Below the pieces are notes generated by a model. That model was not told the origin of the DNA and made no database searches. It saw only the letters and a program-made list of their open reading frames with translations. Shown one piece after another: positions 1 to 8,061 of a stretch of 64,000 bases of DNA. Both the position numbers and the translations under genes were made by a program. The DNA is from Agrobacterium tumefaciens (GTDB lineage Bacteria; Pseudomonadota; Alphaproteobacteria; Rhizobiales; Rhizobiaceae), in assembly GCA_025559845.1 (NCBI GenBank), contig CP048470.1, positions 1,473,001 to 1,537,000 of the forward strand. The letters are read 5' to 3'. Numbering within the stretch: the first letter of the stretch is position 1; each line of letters starts with the position of its first letter.

Positions 1-1
1 T

Positions 2-148
2 ATTCTCAAGCTGGTTCTGCCGAACGTCGAATATTACGACACGGTCTACAAGCAAATCATCCGGCGTGTCGAACTCTACGACATGTCGGCCTACATCTCG
101 ATGGAAACGGTCAAGCTGTCGACAGCTTTACCGACGACGCACATTTGA
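2..148 (+). CDS. Lrp/AsnC-family transcriptional regulator, C-terminal end (5' truncated by window)
   Basis: An open frame enters from the left edge and ends at TGA 146-148, giving the last 48 residues of a protein. The segment [19 protein letters not shown] followed by [12 protein letters not shown] matches the end of the ligand-sensing (RAM/AsnC_trans_reg) domain of Lrp/AsnC regulators, where a VKxTTALP-like strand is typical. The DNA-binding half lies outside the window, so neither target nor effector can be named. It converges on the dehydrogenase gene ending at 203 with about 54 bases between and no obvious terminator. The family call rests on a short fragment. Confidence 0.6.
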   Translation: MLKLVLPNVEYYDTVYKQIIRRVELYDMSAYISMETVKLSTALPTTHI

Positions 149-202
149 AAGCAACGCTTTTTCAGGGTCGTGGAACGCCTCTAGTGAGGCCTCCTTGAAC
201 TC

Positions 203-1105
203 CTATTGTGGAAATTGCCGTTTCGCGCCGCTGAAGAATTCCATCAGGGCGGCCTGATCTTCTCCACCCAGTCCGGCCGCCGTCAACATGCGGTGGACTT
301 CCGCGCAGACGGCGGTCAGCGGCATGGCCGTGTTGGTTCGGCGCGCCAGATCCTGCGCGCCGTTCAGGTCTTTGACCATGTTGTCGATGCGACCGGTGCG
401 GCGGTAATCCTTCTCGACGAAGCGCGGCATGTATTCCTGCAGGATGGCGCTGTCAGCGCGACCACCTTTCAGCGCCTGCGGGATTTTTGCGGCGTCGACG
501 CCGGCGTCGAGGGCGAGTTGTGTAGCTTCAGCTACCGCAAGGAAGTTCAGTCCGCACAAAACCTGGTTGATAAGCTTTGTGGTCTGCCCGGCGCCGCTAG
601 GACCCATATGGGTAAAATTGCTCGCCACGTGGCGCAGAACACGGTGGGCATCAGAGACATCGGTCTCGCTGCCGCCAGCCATCAAGGTAAGCTGGCCGAT
701 AAGTGCTTTTGGAGCGCCGCCGGAGAGCGGGCTGTCAACCCAGCGAAGGCCCTTTGCGGCAGAGTCGGCCGCGAGCTCCTTGGTCGCCTCTGGATCGATG
801 GACGACATATCGATGATGAGTGTTCCGGGCTTTGCTCCAGCCGCAACCCCGTTTTCGCCGAAGACAGCGATGCGGACGATTTTGGGGGAGTTGAGGCTGA
901 GAATGACGACATCGGAAGCCGACGCCGCATCGGCCGCTGTTGATGCTGCATGGGCGCCGCGTCCCGTCAGCGCCGCGACCTTTTCTTTGTCGAGATCGAA
1001 GACCGTCAGATGATTTCCCGTTTCTAGCAGCCGGGTACCGATGGCGCCTCCCATGGCGCCCGCGCCGATCAAGGCTACTCTGCTGGTTTCGGTCGTCATT
1101 GTCAT
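203..1105 (-). CDS. NAD(P)-dependent 3-hydroxyisobutyrate dehydrogenase-family oxidoreductase
   Basis: A 300-residue beta-hydroxyacid dehydrogenase. The N-terminal Rossmann motif ALIGAGAMGGAIGTRLLE binds the dinucleotide, the substrate signature DSPLSGGAPKA lies near residue 120, and the catalytic-lysine segment GAGQTTKLINQ is near residue 170. The family reduces or oxidises small 3-hydroxy acids (3-hydroxyisobutyrate, tartronate semialdehyde, threonate); the sequence alone does not choose between them. GGAGG lies 3 bases before the ATG at 1105 and 9 bases before an in-frame ATG at 1099, so 1099 may be the real start. It follows the short-chain dehydrogenase gene by 80 bases on the same strand and probably shares its transcript, which suggests sugar-acid catabolism. 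Confidence 0.85.
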   Translation of the reverse strand: MTMTTETSRVALIGAGAMGGAIGTRLLETGNHLTVFDLDKEKVAALTGRGAHAASTAADAASASDVVILSLNSPKIVRIAVFGENGVAAGAKPGTLIIDMSSIDPEATKELAADSAAKGLRWVDSPLSGGAPKALIGQLTLMAGGSETDVSDAHRVLRHVASNFTHMGPSGAGQTTKLINQVLCGLNFLAVAEATQLALDAGVDAAKIPQALKGGRADSAILQEYMPRFVEKDYRRTGRIDNMVKDLNGAQDLARRTNTAMPLTAVCAEVHRMLTAAGLGGEDQAALMEFFSGAKRQFPQ

Positions 1106-1185
1106 GGGCCTCCTCCCAAAAGCATCATGATGGAAACGTCTCCGCCGAAATGCTGGATCAGCTGGCGCGGCGGAGGCGAGGGGTT

Positions 1186-1941
1186 TTAGAGCGAAACGCT
1201 GATGCCGCCGTCCACGTAGAGAATATGTCCGTTGACAAATGTGGATGCGTCCGACGAGAGGAAAATGCAGGCGCCGACAAGTTCGTCTACCTTGCCCCAC
1301 CGTCCGGCGGGCGTGCGCTTTTCGAGCCAGCCGGTAAATGCCGGGTCTGCCACCAGTGCAGCGTTAAGTGGCGTGTCGAAATAACCCGGCGCGATGGCAT
1401 TGCACTGCAGGCCATACTTCGCCCAGTCCGTTGCCATGCCCTTCGTCAGGTTTCCAACGGCGCCTTTCGTGGCGGTGTATGGGGCGATGCCCGGGCGAGC
1501 AAGGGCAGTCTGGACGCTGGCGATGTTGATGATCTTGCCGCGTCCACGGCCAATCATGTGGCGGGCAGCCGCCTGTCCTGCGTGAAAAACCGAGGCGATG
1601 TTGGTCTGCAGAAGGCGCTCGAAGGCGTCGGCTGGAAAGTCTTCAAGCGGTGTGCGGTGTTGCATCCCGGCATTGTTGACGAGAATATCGATTGCGCCGA
1701 CTTCGGCCTCGAAGCGATCGATCGCTTCACGAACCGCCGCGTGGTCAGTGGCGTCGAATGCAAGAGTTTTAGCGCCCTTGATGCTTTCAGCCGCAGCTTT
1801 GAGTTTTGTTTCGTCTCTGCCGTTCAGGACAACTTCGGCGCCTGCTTCCGCCAGACCCTTCGCCAGCGCAAGGCCAATGCCCTGTGAAGAGCCCGTAATC
1901 AGGGCACGACGGCCGGAAAGGTCAAACAACTTAAGGCTCAC
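1186..1941 (-). CDS. Short-chain dehydrogenase, gluconate 5-dehydrogenase-like
   Basis: A 251-residue classical SDR. It shows the cofactor motif ITGSSQGIGLALAKGLAE, the NNAG motif, a catalytic Ser near ASVQTALARPGIAPYTATK where Tyr and Lys form YxxxK, and the C-terminal ILYVDGGISVSL typical of the family. Opening with LFDLSGRRALITG is characteristic of gluconate 5-dehydrogenase/IdnO-like proteins, which interconvert gluconate and 5-ketogluconate. Start chosen at GTG 1941 because GGAGGAA lies just upstream; an upstream in-frame GTG at 1953 overlaps that ribosome site. A GntR-type palindrome sits 25 bases upstream, which supports a gluconate or related sugar-acid role. Substrate is inferred. 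Confidence 0.82.
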   Translation of the reverse strand: MSLKLFDLSGRRALITGSSQGIGLALAKGLAEAGAEVVLNGRDETKLKAAAESIKGAKTLAFDATDHAAVREAIDRFEAEVGAIDILVNNAGMQHRTPLEDFPADAFERLLQTNIASVFHAGQAAARHMIGRGRGKIINIASVQTALARPGIAPYTATKGAVGNLTKGMATDWAKYGLQCNAIAPGYFDTPLNAALVADPAFTGWLEKRTPAGRWGKVDELVGACIFLSSDASTFVNGHILYVDGGISVSL

Positions 1942-1965
1942 AATTTCCTCCACGGATTTCTAGTG

Positions 1966-1979
1966 TGTTATCGGTAACA
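1966..1979 (-). promoter_or_regulatory. GntR/IdnR-like operator
   Basis: On the minus strand the sequence reads TGTTACCGATAACA, arms TGTTA and TAACA. This is very close to the operator of LacI-family gluconate regulators of enterobacteria (ATGTTACC-GTAACAT type). It lies between the likely promoter and the GTG of the gluconate 5-dehydrogenase-like gene. The regulator gene is not in the window. Confidence 0.55.
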
Positions 1980-2255
1980 TTCGCTTGTCCGTTACAACTT
2001 TGTCAAGGTCAGAACCCTGAAATTCAGTCATGCCGTTCGCGCAAATCCCGCCTTAAAGGCATTTCCTGAATAAGCCCAATACATCTGGCGTGCAAAGTCG
2101 TTGAGGGGAAAAAATCTTCTATTGGCATCGTGTCGGCATGGGAAGGCCAGATGATATCGGTATCATGCGAATTCTGGCGGGCTCGTATCGAGATTATCGG
2201 CAAGGCCCTGTCACTCAAAGCCTTCAGCGGCCTGCCGTTTGTCTGTGTGACGCTT

Positions 2256-2271
2256 TTTGACGCAGTTCAAA
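2256..2271 (+). promoter_or_regulatory. FixK/FnrN-type anaerobox upstream of the cyd gene group
   Basis: TTTGACGCAGTTCAAA contains TTGA-N6-TCAA, the core recognised by FNR/FixK/FnrN proteins in rhizobia. It is upstream of the regulator gene that leads into cydDCAB. A TATAT sequence at 2301-2305 could be the -10, but the spacing to the box (about -49) is not the canonical -41.5, so the functional call is tentative. Confidence 0.45.
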
Positions 2272-2343
2272 AAGGAGATTTGATGCCATTTGTTTTTTGT
2301 TATATCGAAGTTTCAGAAATTACTGAAAATTAGGAAACAAAGC

Positions 2344-2916
2344 GTGTCCGCAAATCTCTCGCCTCTCGTCCAGTCATTTGTGCTGCATTTCGGCGAAATG
2401 GGCAGCCGATGGGGAATCAATCGCACCGTCGGGCAGGTCTATGCTCTTCTTTACCTATCGCCGGAGCCGCTCTGCGCAGACGATCTCGTCGAGGCGTTGG
2501 CGATCTCTCGTTCGAATGTGTCGATGAGCCTGAAAGAGCTTCAGGCCTGGAATCTTGCAATCCTCAAGCATCTGCCCGGAGATAGGCGCGACTTTTTCAC
2601 GACTCCGGAAGATGTCTGGCACATCCTTCGTATACTTGCGGAAGAGCGCAAGAAACGCGAAATTGATCCGACGCTTAGCGTATTGCGCGAAATTCTCATG
2701 ACGACGCCTGAAAGCGAGAGCGAGCGCCACGCCCAAAAGCGCATCGAGGACATGAAGGTGCTGATCGAGCAACTGACTGGCTGGTACGACGACGTCAAAA
2801 AGCTCGAAACCGAGAGACTGGCATCGCTTTTGGCATTGGGCGCGAAGGTCACCAAGCTACTGGATACCAAGGATAAAATTGTTTCGCTTGCCAAACCACG
2901 CGGCAAAAAGAGGTAA
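2344..2916 (+). CDS. GbsR/MarR-like transcriptional regulator
   Basis: A 190-residue winged-helix protein. Residues about 10-75 hold the DNA-binding domain (WGINRTVGQVYALLYL, then AISRSNVSMSLKELQAW as recognition region), followed by a charged helical C-terminus with a PRGKKR tail. GbsR/MarR-type proteins usually act as repressors. The GTG at 2344 is chosen because TAGGAAA lies 8 bases upstream and because the frame further upstream has only a TTG at 2290, lying in a likely promoter. The gene ends 8 bases before cydD on the same strand, so it is probably co-transcribed with cytochrome bd genes and may control them. That regulatory role is inferred from position only. Confidence 0.8.
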   Translation: MSANLSPLVQSFVLHFGEMGSRWGINRTVGQVYALLYLSPEPLCADDLVEALAISRSNVSMSLKELQAWNLAILKHLPGDRRDFFTTPEDVWHILRILAEERKKREIDPTLSVLREILMTTPESESERHAQKRIEDMKVLIEQLTGWYDDVKKLETERLASLLALGAKVTKLLDTKDKIVSLAKPRGKKR

Positions 2917-2924
2917 CGGGATCA

Positions 2925-4715
2925 ATGACCGCTTCCACATCCGCATCGCCTTTCTCTGCTGTCGCTGATCCCGGTCAATTTGCTCGAGAAGCGACGAACA
3001 ATGCTCATGACACGGCGGGACGACGGGTTTCGGAAGCCGGGATCACGAACGTTGGGCAGGAAAAGAAACGTGCCCCATCGCAAGGCAGGTCCGTCGCGCT
3101 TTTGCATGCCGTCGCCGCCCTTATCTGGTTGCCGCAGGCAGCATTGCTGGCTCTTTCCGTCGGTATGATCGCTGATGTGGCACCGATGATATCGATCGTG
3201 CCCGCCGCCTCTGCGGTTCTCGTCCTCGGGGTTCTCAAAGCATGGCTGGAGAAAGCGGCATCACGCCGATCGTTTCAGGCTGCCCGTCGCGTACTTTCTC
3301 AAGAGAGAGCGGAAGCGCTTGCTATTGTGGCCAGAGCGTCACCCCTCGATTCATCCCGTACGACGTCCGGGGAGGCGGCAAGTGTCATTGCAGAGAGTGC
3401 GGAGGCACTCGTCCCCTACTTGTCCCGGTTTCTACCGGCGAGAATGAAGGCGACAGTCGTTCCCATTGTTTTCTTCGTCGCTATCTTCCCATTCTCCTGG
3501 GTTGCCGCACTGGTGCTGCTTTTCGCCATGCCGACGATACCGCTGTTCATGGCGCTGATCGGCTGGCAGGCCAAAGTGGCAAGCGAAAAGCAACTGGCCG
3601 AGACCGGCAACATGAACGCCTTCTTGCTGGATCGCTTGCGCGGACTGCAAACGATCCGGTCCCTGGAGGCCGTCGATCTAACTGCCCGTAGACTTAGGGG
3701 GGATGCCGAAAACCTCAAGAAGCGGACGATGGCAGTTTTGCGGATTGCTTTCCTGTCATCCGCGGTCCTTGAGCTGTTCGCGGCTCTTGGGGTTGCAATG
3801 ACCGCCGTTTATGTCGGCTTCCATCTGCTCGGTTTTCTGGAATTCGGGGCCTGGGGGCAGCGGTTGACGCTGGCAGAAGGCCTTTTCATTTTGCTTTTGG
3901 CACCCGCCTTTTTTGAACCGATGCGCGAACTGTCTGCCGTGTGGCACGATCGCGCTGCGGGCGAGGCGGCAATGGATGCACTGCGCAAGTTCAGGAACAA
4001 TGCGGTCTCAGTTGTTGGAAACGGTCAGGACGCTACGGAACGTTCTATTGCGAGCGCACCGACCCTGGAGATCAAAGGGCTGTCTTTCGCTTATCCGGGC
4101 GGGCCTTACGTCATTTGCGATTTTGACCTGTCCGTTCGGGAAGGTGAATCCGTTGCGCTCCTTGGCCCTTCTGGCTGCGGAAAATCCACCATTCTCTCTT
4201 TGATCGCTGGCTTTGCTGCCGCCGATACGGGCTTAATCGAGATCGGTGGCACGCCACTGAATGCCGATACGGCTGACCCATTGCGCCAGACGGTTGGATG
4301 GATCAGCCAGAAGCCGTTCTTTACGGCCAGCTCGCTGAAAGCCAATGTTCGCTTTGGTCGTCCTGATATCACCGACACGAGCGTTGACCGTGCGTTGCAG
4401 GAAACCGGGCTCGACGCATTGGTATCTGAGCGCCAACACTGTCCCGTCGGTGATGGCGGTCACGGAATCTCCGGCGGTGAGGCTGTGCGGCTGGCCATAG
4501 CGCGGGCGGTTGCCGACCCTGCAACAAAGCTGCTGCTGGTCGATGAGCCGACGGCGCATCTCGATCGCGAAACTGCGGAACGGATTGCAGACAGCCTCTG
4601 TCGGCTTGCCAAAGACAGGACCCTGATCGTGGCGACGCATGACCCGGTTCTTGCGGGGCGTATGGACAGGGTTGTAGATCTGGCTGCCCTCAGCCAAGGG
4701 GAGAAGCGTTCATGA
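2925..4715 (+). CDS. cydD: Thiol reductant ABC exporter subunit CydD
   Basis: A 596-residue fused permease/ATPase. The N-terminal 75 residues are hydrophilic and longer than usual. A six-helix transmembrane domain follows (about 80-360), then a nucleotide-binding domain with Walker A GPSGCGKST, signature ISGGEAVRLAIARA and Walker B LLLVDEPTAHLD. CydD pairs with CydC to export glutathione and cysteine to the periplasm, needed for haem insertion into cytochrome bd. The gene starts 8 bases after the regulator and overlaps cydC by 4 bases. A shorter start is possible given the atypical N-terminus. Confidence 0.93.
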   Translation: MTASTSASPFSAVADPGQFAREATNNAHDTAGRRVSEAGITNVGQEKKRAPSQGRSVALLHAVAALIWLPQAALLALSVGMIADVAPMISIVPAASAVLVLGVLKAWLEKAASRRSFQAARRVLSQERAEALAIVARASPLDSSRTTSGEAASVIAESAEALVPYLSRFLPARMKATVVPIVFFVAIFPFSWVAALVLLFAMPTIPLFMALIGWQAKVASEKQLAETGNMNAFLLDRLRGLQTIRSLEAVDLTARRLRGDAENLKKRTMAVLRIAFLSSAVLELFAALGVAMTAVYVGFHLLGFLEFGAWGQRLTLAEGLFILLLAPAFFEPMRELSAVWHDRAAGEAAMDALRKFRNNAVSVVGNGQDATERSIASAPTLEIKGLSFAYPGGPYVICDFDLSVREGESVALLGPSGCGKSTILSLIAGFAAADTGLIEIGGTPLNADTADPLRQTVGWISQKPFFTASSLKANVRFGRPDITDTSVDRALQETGLDALVSERQHCPVGDGGHGISGGEAVRLAIARAVADPATKLLLVDEPTAHLDRETAERIADSLCRLAKDRTLIVATHDPVLAGRMDRVVDLAALSQGEKRS

Positions 4716-6403
4716 TATCGCGTCTTGCCGTATTGAAGCCCATAGCCCAGCTTTTCTGGTCGTCGCGTCGGACAATGTTGTGCGTAGGTGCTGCGCTCGC
4801 CGCGACAACGGTCATGGCTGGTATTGGACTTCTGGGCGTCTCAGGCTGGTTCATCACGGCCACGGCAATTGCCGGTCTTGCGCCGGCGACAGCCTATGCA
4901 TTCGATGTTTTTGCGCCATCAGCGGCAATCCGGCTGCTTGCGCTGTCTCGGACCGCCGCACGATATGGCGAGCGTCTGACAACGCATGAAGCAACGCTTT
5001 CTGTTCTCGCAGCACTCCGGGAAAAGCTGTTTCGGGGCTGGGCCTCGCCCATGGCTGCAAAGGCGCTCGAGGCGAGGCCGGTTCGCCTGCTGAACCGTTT
5101 GACGGCCGATATCGATGCGCTGGATTCGCTTTATTTGCGTGTTCTCGTGCCGGGAGCCGTTGCAATTCTGGTAGCGATTGCGACGGGGCTAGGGCTTAGC
5201 ATTCTGCATCCGCTCGCCGGGCTCGGTGCAGCTATCTTCCTGCTGGTCGCGGGCCTTGGAATCCCTGTCAAAACTTCCTTGAAGGCAGAAAAATTCGCTC
5301 GCCGCCGTGCGAGTGGTCTTGAGTCTTTGCGGGCGCGCACCGCTGACATGGTTAGCGGTCAGGCGGAGTTCTTGACGACGGGTCGCCTGTCCGCACAGGT
5401 GGCGGCTGCTTGTGAAGCGGACGATTATCTGAAAAGATGCGACGATCAATTAAATCGGATTGAAGTTGCAACGGGCTTTTCGTTTGGGATCAGCTCAGCC
5501 GTTCTGCTGGCGACTACACTGCTGGGAATGGCCTGGCTGGCCGAACATGGTGTGATCGATGCGCCCGCGGCAGCCTTGGGATTGCTTGTCTGTTTTGCCG
5601 CCTTGGAGCCTTTTGCTGCTTTGCGAAGGGGAGCAATGGAACTTGGAAGAACATTGTTCTCCGCCCGACGGATTGCCCCCCGCCTTTCTGCCGCTGATAC
5701 GGTGTTTTCTCCCTCCGTGCCTGCAACGGGCATGGCCGTCGAATTTGCAGGTGTGAAACTGACGCGTGCTGGCAATTCCCGCCCGGTGCTTGATGACATC
5801 GATTTAAACATCAAGGCCGGTGAAACGGTCGCAATCATAGGGGCGAGCGGTGCTGGAAAGACAAGCCTGCTCAATCTGATTGCCGGCGAACTGATGCCGG
5901 ATACAGGATACGTCAACGCTTTCTCTTCGTCGTTTCTCACACAACGAAACGAACTGTTTCGCGACAGCCTTGGAGACAATCTCCGGCTTGCCAAACCCGA
6001 TGCGACCGATCGCGAACTCTGGGACGTCCTCGATGCTGCGGGTCTTGGTACCCTGGTCAGGCGCTTACCTGAGGGGCTTGAAACTCGTCTGGGCGAGGGC
6101 GGGCAGGGTCTGTCCGGTGGGCAATCCCGCAGATTGGCGCTTGCGCGGTTTCTGTTGAGAGACAGGCCCCTCTGGCTTCTGGATGAGGTGACTGAAGGCC
6201 TCGACGGCAAAACAGCGCGCGACGTGCTCGCAAGGCTGTTTCAACACGCGACGGGAAAAACTGTCGTGATGGTGACGCACAATCGGCGTGAGGCTGAATT
6301 CGCCGATCGCATTGTGGTTCTGAAAGAGGGGCATCCGTTTGATGAATGTCAAAGCGGTACCTCAGGCTACGGCGTAGTGTTGCAAACATTGCGTCCGGAC
6401 TGA
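4712..6403 (+). CDS. cydC: Thiol reductant ABC exporter subunit CydC
   Basis: A 563-residue half-transporter. The transmembrane domain begins with GLLGVSGWFITATAIAGL, a stretch typical of CydC, and contains a long helical linker to about residue 330. The ATPase domain has Walker A GASGAGKTS, signature GLSGGQSRRLALARF and Walker B LWLLDEVTEGLD; the glutamate after the Walker B aspartate is present. It forms the heterodimer with CydD in the inner membrane. The ATG lies within the ATGA overlap with the cydD stop, indicating translational coupling. The final codons are followed by 75 bases and then cydA. Confidence 0.93.
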   Translation: MISRLAVLKPIAQLFWSSRRTMLCVGAALAATTVMAGIGLLGVSGWFITATAIAGLAPATAYAFDVFAPSAAIRLLALSRTAARYGERLTTHEATLSVLAALREKLFRGWASPMAAKALEARPVRLLNRLTADIDALDSLYLRVLVPGAVAILVAIATGLGLSILHPLAGLGAAIFLLVAGLGIPVKTSLKAEKFARRRASGLESLRARTADMVSGQAEFLTTGRLSAQVAAACEADDYLKRCDDQLNRIEVATGFSFGISSAVLLATTLLGMAWLAEHGVIDAPAAALGLLVCFAALEPFAALRRGAMELGRTLFSARRIAPRLSAADTVFSPSVPATGMAVEFAGVKLTRAGNSRPVLDDIDLNIKAGETVAIIGASGAGKTSLLNLIAGELMPDTGYVNAFSSSFLTQRNELFRDSLGDNLRLAKPDATDRELWDVLDAAGLGTLVRRLPEGLETRLGEGGQGLSGGQSRRLALARFLLRDRPLWLLDEVTEGLDGKTARDVLARLFQHATGKTVVMVTHNRREAEFADRIVVLKEGHPFDECQSGTSGYGVVLQTLRPD

Positions 6404-6446
6404 TCGATTTTTTCAGGGTCGGTGCTGTTTTTGAAACAGGAGACTG

Positions 6447-6467
6447 ACCTTTTTTGAAGAAAAAGGT
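6447..6467 (+). other. Stem-loop in the cydC-cydA gap, abutting the cydA ribosome site
   Basis: Arms ACCTTTTT and AAAAAGGT flank the loop TGAAG. The 3' arm runs straight into the GGTGGGG ribosome-binding region of cydA. It could be an RNA-processing or translation-modulating hairpin; it lacks a GC-rich stem, so a terminator is unlikely. Confidence 0.45.
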
Positions 6468-6478
6468 GGGGTAAACAC

Positions 6479-8056
6479 ATGGAACTCGACATCGTGGCGC
6501 TATCGCGCCTCCAATTCGCAGTTACTGCCTTATATCATTTTTTGTTCGTCCCTCTGACACTTGGTCTGTCGGTGGTGATCGCCATCATGGAAACGGTCTA
6601 TGTCATGACCGGCCGGACGATCTGGCGGCAGATGACGAAATTCTGGGGAACACTGTTCGGCATCAACTTCGTGCTCGGTGTATCCACCGGCATCGTCATG
6701 GAATTCCAGTTCGGTATGAACTGGAGTTATTACAGCCACTATGTTGGTGACATCTTCGGGGCGCCGCTCGCCATCGAAGGCATGATGGCGTTCTTTCTGG
6801 AAGCCACCTTCGTTGGTCTCTTCTTTTTCGGCTGGGATAAACTGTCGAAGGTTGGTCACCTGATCTCGACCTGGTGCGTTGCGCTCGGTTCGAATTTCTC
6901 TGCACTTTGGATCTTGATTGCCAATGGCTGGATGCAAAATCCTGTCGGTTCGGCTTTCAATCCTCAGACCATGCGCATGGAAGTGACGGATTTTTTCGAA
7001 GTTCTGTTCAACCCGGTCGCTCAGGCGAAATTCGTCCATACAGTTTCGGCTGGCTATGTAACGGCCGCAATCTTTGTCCTTGGTGTTTCAGCCTGGTATG
7101 TGCTGAAGGGACGCCATGTCGATCTTGCCAAACGCTCGATGACGGTTGCGGCCTCGTTCGGACTTGCTTCGGCTCTCTCCGTCGTCGTGCTGGGCGATGA
7201 GAGCGGTTATCTCTCAACTGAACATCAGAAGATGAAACTCGCCTCTATCGAAGCGATGTGGGAAACAGAACCGGCACCTGCTCCCTTCACCGCGATTGGT
7301 TTTCCCGATCAGGAAGCACGCGAAACCCATTTCGCCGTTCATATTCCCTGGGTCATGGGCCTGATCGGCACACGCTCGCTCGACACCGAAATTCCTGGTA
7401 TCAACGATCTCGTCAAGCAGGCTGAAAACCGTATCCGTGACGGCATCAAGGCCTATGATGCACTGATGCAGATTCGTGCCGCCGGCAAGGGTACGCAGTT
7501 GCCTGAAGAAGTACGCGGCACCTTTGCGGAACTCGGGCACGAACTTGGATATGCATTGCTGCTCAAGCGCTACGTCGACGATCCGAGACAGGCGACAGAC
7601 GAGCAGATCGCCAAGGCCGCGACAGATACCATTCCGCACGTCCCGACCTTGTTCTGGTCGTTCCGCATCATGGTCGGGCTCGGCATCTTCTTCATCCTGT
7701 TGACGGCAACATTCTTCTACCTGTCAGCCCGCCGCCGGTTGGATCACTATCCTATCCTGCTGAAGGTGGCCGTGTTTGCCATTCCGCTGCCGTGGATCGC
7801 TGCGGAAATGGGCTGGATCGTCGCAGAGTTCGGCCGTCAGCCGTGGATCATCGAAGGTGTGCTGCCGACCGCCGCTGCGGTCTCCAGCCTCAGTGCTTCG
7901 ACGGTTCTGATTACGCTCCTGTGTTTCATCGCCATCTACACGGTTCTTTTCATCATCGAGATGGGGTTGATGCTCAAGGCGATCCGCAAGGGGCCTGATC
8001 CGGACAAGGAACCGGAGGCGCCGCTCGTTCCCGAAAAACTCGTCGCTGCGGAGTAA
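6479..8056 (+). CDS. cydA: Cytochrome bd ubiquinol oxidase subunit I
   Basis: A 525-residue integral membrane protein that binds haems b558, b595 and d and oxidises quinol. Recognisable features are the N-terminal helix with the axial histidine (FAVTALYHFLFVPLTLGL), the ALGSNFSALWILIANGWMQ segment, the quinol-binding periplasmic loop after residue 250, a haem-ligand methionine region FWSFRIMVGLGIF, and the diagnostic GRQPW in AEFGRQPWIIEG. Length matches the family. It is the third oxidase-biogenesis gene in the cyd run, separated from cydB by 5 bases. The neighbouring anaerobox suggests expression at low oxygen. Confidence 0.97.
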   Translation: MELDIVALSRLQFAVTALYHFLFVPLTLGLSVVIAIMETVYVMTGRTIWRQMTKFWGTLFGINFVLGVSTGIVMEFQFGMNWSYYSHYVGDIFGAPLAIEGMMAFFLEATFVGLFFFGWDKLSKVGHLISTWCVALGSNFSALWILIANGWMQNPVGSAFNPQTMRMEVTDFFEVLFNPVAQAKFVHTVSAGYVTAAIFVLGVSAWYVLKGRHVDLAKRSMTVAASFGLASALSVVVLGDESGYLSTEHQKMKLASIEAMWETEPAPAPFTAIGFPDQEARETHFAVHIPWVMGLIGTRSLDTEIPGINDLVKQAENRIRDGIKAYDALMQIRAAGKGTQLPEEVRGTFAELGHELGYALLLKRYVDDPRQATDEQIAKAATDTIPHVPTLFWSFRIMVGLGIFFILLTATFFYLSARRRLDHYPILLKVAVFAIPLPWIAAEMGWIVAEFGRQPWIIEGVLPTAAAVSSLSASTVLITLLCFIAIYTVLFIIEMGLMLKAIRKGPDPDKEPEAPLVPEKLVAAE

Positions 8057-8061
8057 ACAAC

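Noticed and set aside
2282..2333. A 16-codon leader peptide before the cyd regulator (ATG 2282)
   Set aside because: It has AGGAG four bases upstream but no regulatory codons or attenuator hairpin, and it lies where the promoter is expected; kept as unsupported.
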